Assembly (NCBI RefSeq): GCF_014649695.1
Contig: NZ_BMTN01000002.1
Location: 434,001 to 498,000, forward strand
Length of the DNA: 64,000 bases
Direction: 5' to 3'
DNA from: Streptomyces kurssanovii
Lineage (GTDB): Bacteria; Actinomycetota; Actinomycetes; Streptomycetales; Streptomycetaceae
Under the pieces are notes generated by a model. The model was given only the letters and a program-made list of their open reading frames with translations, made no database searches and was not told the DNA's origin. The translations under genes and the position numbers were made by a program. Positions 62,194-64,000 of the stretch are shown here, piece after piece; the first letter of the stretch is position 1, and each line of letters begins with the position of its first letter.

Positions 62194-63450
62194 GTGTCTG
62201 CTCTGAAAACCACCGCGCGAAGGACCGTGTTGACGGTCCTGGCCGCCGCGCTGCTGCCCGCGATGACCGCTGCTCCGGCCTTCGCGGCCACGCAGGACAA
62301 CAACCCTGAGCGGAAGAAGCCGAAGCCGCCGGCGGTCATGTCCTCGGTCGGCGGCTCCCTGCTGGCGAAGCCGGGTACGCAGGTCCGGCTCGGCCCCGGG
62401 GCGCCCGTCCTCCCCAAGGACGTCAGTGGCCGGTCGTGGATCGTCGCGGACGCCGAGAGCGGGGAGGTGCTCGCCTCGCACAACGCGCACTGGCGGCTGC
62501 CCCCGGCCTCGACCATGAAGATGCTCTTCGCGGACACGCTGCTGCCGAAGCTGCCGAAGACCACCGTCCACAAGGTCGCCCCCGAGGAACTCGCGGGCGT
62601 CGGCGCCGGCAGCAGCCTCGTCGGGATCAAGGAGAACCACACCTACTCCGTCCACGACATGTGGCTCGGCGTCTTCCTGCGTTCCGGCAACGACGCCGTC
62701 CATGTCCTGTCGGCCATGAACGGCGGTATCGACCGCACGGTCGCCGACATGCAGGCGCACGCGGAGGAGCTTCAGGCCCTCGACACCACGGTCGTCTCCC
62801 CCGACGGCTACGACGCCCCCGGCCAGGTCTCGTCCGCCTACGACCTCACGCTGATCGCCCGCAGCGGTATGCAGAAGAAGGACTTCCGCGAGTACTGCTC
62901 GACGGTGAGCGCCGACTTCCCCGACGAGCAGAAGAAGGGCAAGAAGCGCGGCACCTTCGAGATCGAGAACACCAACCGGCTGCTCACCGGGGCGAGCGGC
63001 ATCAGCCCGTACAAGGGCATCGCGGGCGTGAAGAACGGCAGCACCACACATGCCGGCTCGACCTTCACCGGTGTCGCGGAACGCAACGGCAAGGTGCTGC
63101 TCGTCACCGTCATGAACCCGGACTCGGGCGAGAGCCAGGCCGTCTACAAGGAGGCGGGCAGGCTCCTCGACTGGGGCTTCGCGGCGGCCGGCAAGGTGAA
63201 GCCGGTGGGCGAACTGGTCCCGCCGAAGTCCGCGGAGCCCGCGTCGTCCGCCGACCCGGAGCAGGTCAAGAACGACGGGGACAAGGACGAGGCCGCAGAC
63301 CCGGTCGCCGCCTCGCAGGCCGGCGCGAGCGGAATCGGCGTCGCGCTGAGCGTCGCCGGTGCCGTGCTGGCAGGACTAGGGGCCGCGATGTTCCTGATCA
63401 AGCGCCGGTGGCCGCTGCCGGACCGGGTGCGTCGCGCTCCGCGTCCGTAG
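62194..63450 (+). CDS. D-alanyl-D-alanine carboxypeptidase (S11)
   Basis: 418 residues from GTG 62194. Signal peptide to about residue 31 (APAFA). The penicillin-binding catalytic domain has SxxK in PPASTMKM near residue 108, SxN in LRSGNDAVH, and a third motif VKNGST where KTG is usual. A Ser/Glu/Asp-rich stalk leads to a C-terminal membrane helix (about 372-400) and a basic tail, so it is anchored with the active domain outside. It trims the terminal D-Ala of peptidoglycan stem peptides. Its last 53 bases overlap the convergent BrkB gene. Confidence 0.9.
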   Translation: MSALKTTARRTVLTVLAAALLPAMTAAPAFAATQDNNPERKKPKPPAVMSSVGGSLLAKPGTQVRLGPGAPVLPKDVSGRSWIVADAESGEVLASHNAHWRLPPASTMKMLFADTLLPKLPKTTVHKVAPEELAGVGAGSSLVGIKENHTYSVHDMWLGVFLRSGNDAVHVLSAMNGGIDRTVADMQAHAEELQALDTTVVSPDGYDAPGQVSSAYDLTLIARSGMQKKDFREYCSTVSADFPDEQKKGKKRGTFEIENTNRLLTGASGISPYKGIAGVKNGSTTHAGSTFTGVAERNGKVLLVTVMNPDSGESQAVYKEAGRLLDWGFAAAGKVKPVGELVPPKSAEPASSADPEQVKNDGDKDEAADPVAASQAGASGIGVALSVAGAVLAGLGAAMFLIKRRWPLPDRVRRAPRP

Positions 63451-64000
63451 CGGACCGGGCGGGCTCCTCCTTGCTCTGCGTCGCCGTCCAGGCGGCGCAG
63501 AACAGCAGCAGCTTGGCGGTGAAGTTGATCCACAGCAGCAGGGCGATCGGCACGCCGAACGCGCCGTACATGCTCCTCGAGGCGACCCCGCTGATGTAAC
63601 CGCCGAGCAGCAGCTTGAGCAGTTCGAAGCCGACCGCGCCGATCAGCGCGGCCACGAGCAGCCGGCGGCGCGGCGGCTCGACCCCGGGCAGCAGGGTCAG
63701 CACGTAGAGCAGGATCAGGAAGTTCGCGAGCACACCGACCGCGACGGCGGCGATCTTCAGCAGTACCCCGCCGACGCCACCCTCGTCGAGGCCGAGCAGT
63801 TCGGCGGTCCGGCCGACGGTCATGGAACCGAGCGCGGAGGCCGCGAACGAGGCGAGGCCGGTGCCGCCGAGACCGGCGAGCACCCCCACGTCCTTGATCT
63901 TCCGGACCACCGGGTTGCCCTCGTCCTCGTCGTCGAGCTCCCACACGGCCCGCAGGCACTCCCGCATCGAACCGACCCAGCCGACACCCATGAACAGCAG
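63398..64000 (-). CDS. YihY/BrkB-type membrane protein, C-terminal part (cut by window edge)
   Basis: The visible 200 residues lack the N-terminus, which lies beyond 64000; the frame is still open at the edge (LLFMGVGWVGSMRECL). At least three helices remain: LKIAAVAVGVLANFLILLYV, LLVAALIGAVGFELLKLLLG and GAFGVPIALLLWINFTAKL, the last being a conserved motif of the family. Usual length is about 300. Function is not settled (once thought RNase BN). The tail overlaps the carboxypeptidase gene end. Confidence 0.88.
   Translation of the reverse strand: MLFMGVGWVGSMRECLRAVWELDDEDEGNPVVRKIKDVGVLAGLGGTGLASFAASALGSMTVGRTAELLGLDEGGVGGVLLKIAAVAVGVLANFLILLYVLTLLPGVEPPRRRLLVAALIGAVGFELLKLLLGGYISGVASRSMYGAFGVPIALLLWINFTAKLLLFCAAWTATQSKEEPARSATDAERDAPGPAAATGA

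Noticed and set aside
62073-62642. Longer form of the SCO4848-type protein extending to 62642
   Set aside because: The extra 190 residues lie antisense to the carboxypeptidase signal region and have no coding character; the hydrophobic protein begins at ATG 62072.
63000-63040. KNG in place of KTG in the S11 carboxypeptidase as evidence of inactivity
   Set aside because: The Ser-x-x-Lys and Ser-x-Asn motifs are intact and a changed middle residue of motif three is tolerated in this family, so I keep it as an active enzyme.

Overview
The window is GC-rich actinobacterial chromosome and is almost certainly Streptomyces. GTG starts, ATGA/GTGA translational couplings, Pro/Ser/Ala-rich lipoproteins, a WhiJ-type XRE/DUF5753-DUF397-ATPase module, teichulosonic-acid genes and an SCO4848-type membrane protein all point that way. 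Long open antisense frames are an effect of the base composition. Function calls rest on motifs read by eye; no database search was run.

Layout. 1-5.4 kb: nucleoside-type BMP/ABC uptake operon (lipoprotein, ATPase, two permeases) running into cytidine deaminase. 6-7.2 kb: M20 amidohydrolase. 7.4-15 kb: cell-wall glycopolymer locus (sialic/Kdn-like synthase, a CMP-transferase/HAD fusion, four glycosyltransferase-type proteins), matching the known teichulosonic acid locus of S. coelicolor. 15-24 kb: LysE exporter, acyl-CoA mutase large subunit, two L,D-transpeptidases, an ECF sigma factor with a coupled membrane protein, and lipoproteins.

24-34 kb is the accessory part. It holds a WhiJ-type regulatory cluster, four SUKH (SMI1/KNR4) immunity-type genes (one truncated), two signal-peptidase-like proteins lacking the catalytic Ser and Lys, an IS5-type insertion with clear ends and target duplication, an ISL3 remnant, a broken DUF5753 regulator and a decaying orphan HINT-deaminase toxin tip. 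It lies downstream of a 2,892-residue secreted RHS/YD-repeat toxin (34.3-43.0 kb) that ends in a DRGH nuclease and has its own SUKH gene. Together this is a polymorphic-toxin locus with a displaced tip and an immunity array.

43-64 kb returns to core-type genes: MmpS-like protein, PGRP amidase, GH20 hexosaminidase, OHCU decarboxylase, the sdhCDAB operon, a coupled operon of a Gly-Gly-ending beta-grasp-like small protein with a DUF4132 protein and a paralogue of its N-terminal half, Lrp regulator, alpha/beta hydrolase, a TetR-linked operon behind twin palindromic operators, metallophosphoesterase, D-Ala-D-Ala carboxypeptidase and a BrkB-type membrane protein cut by the window end.

The observations most worth following are the beta-grasp/DUF4132 operon and the paired, predicted inactive signal-peptidase-like proteins in the toxin-immunity region.
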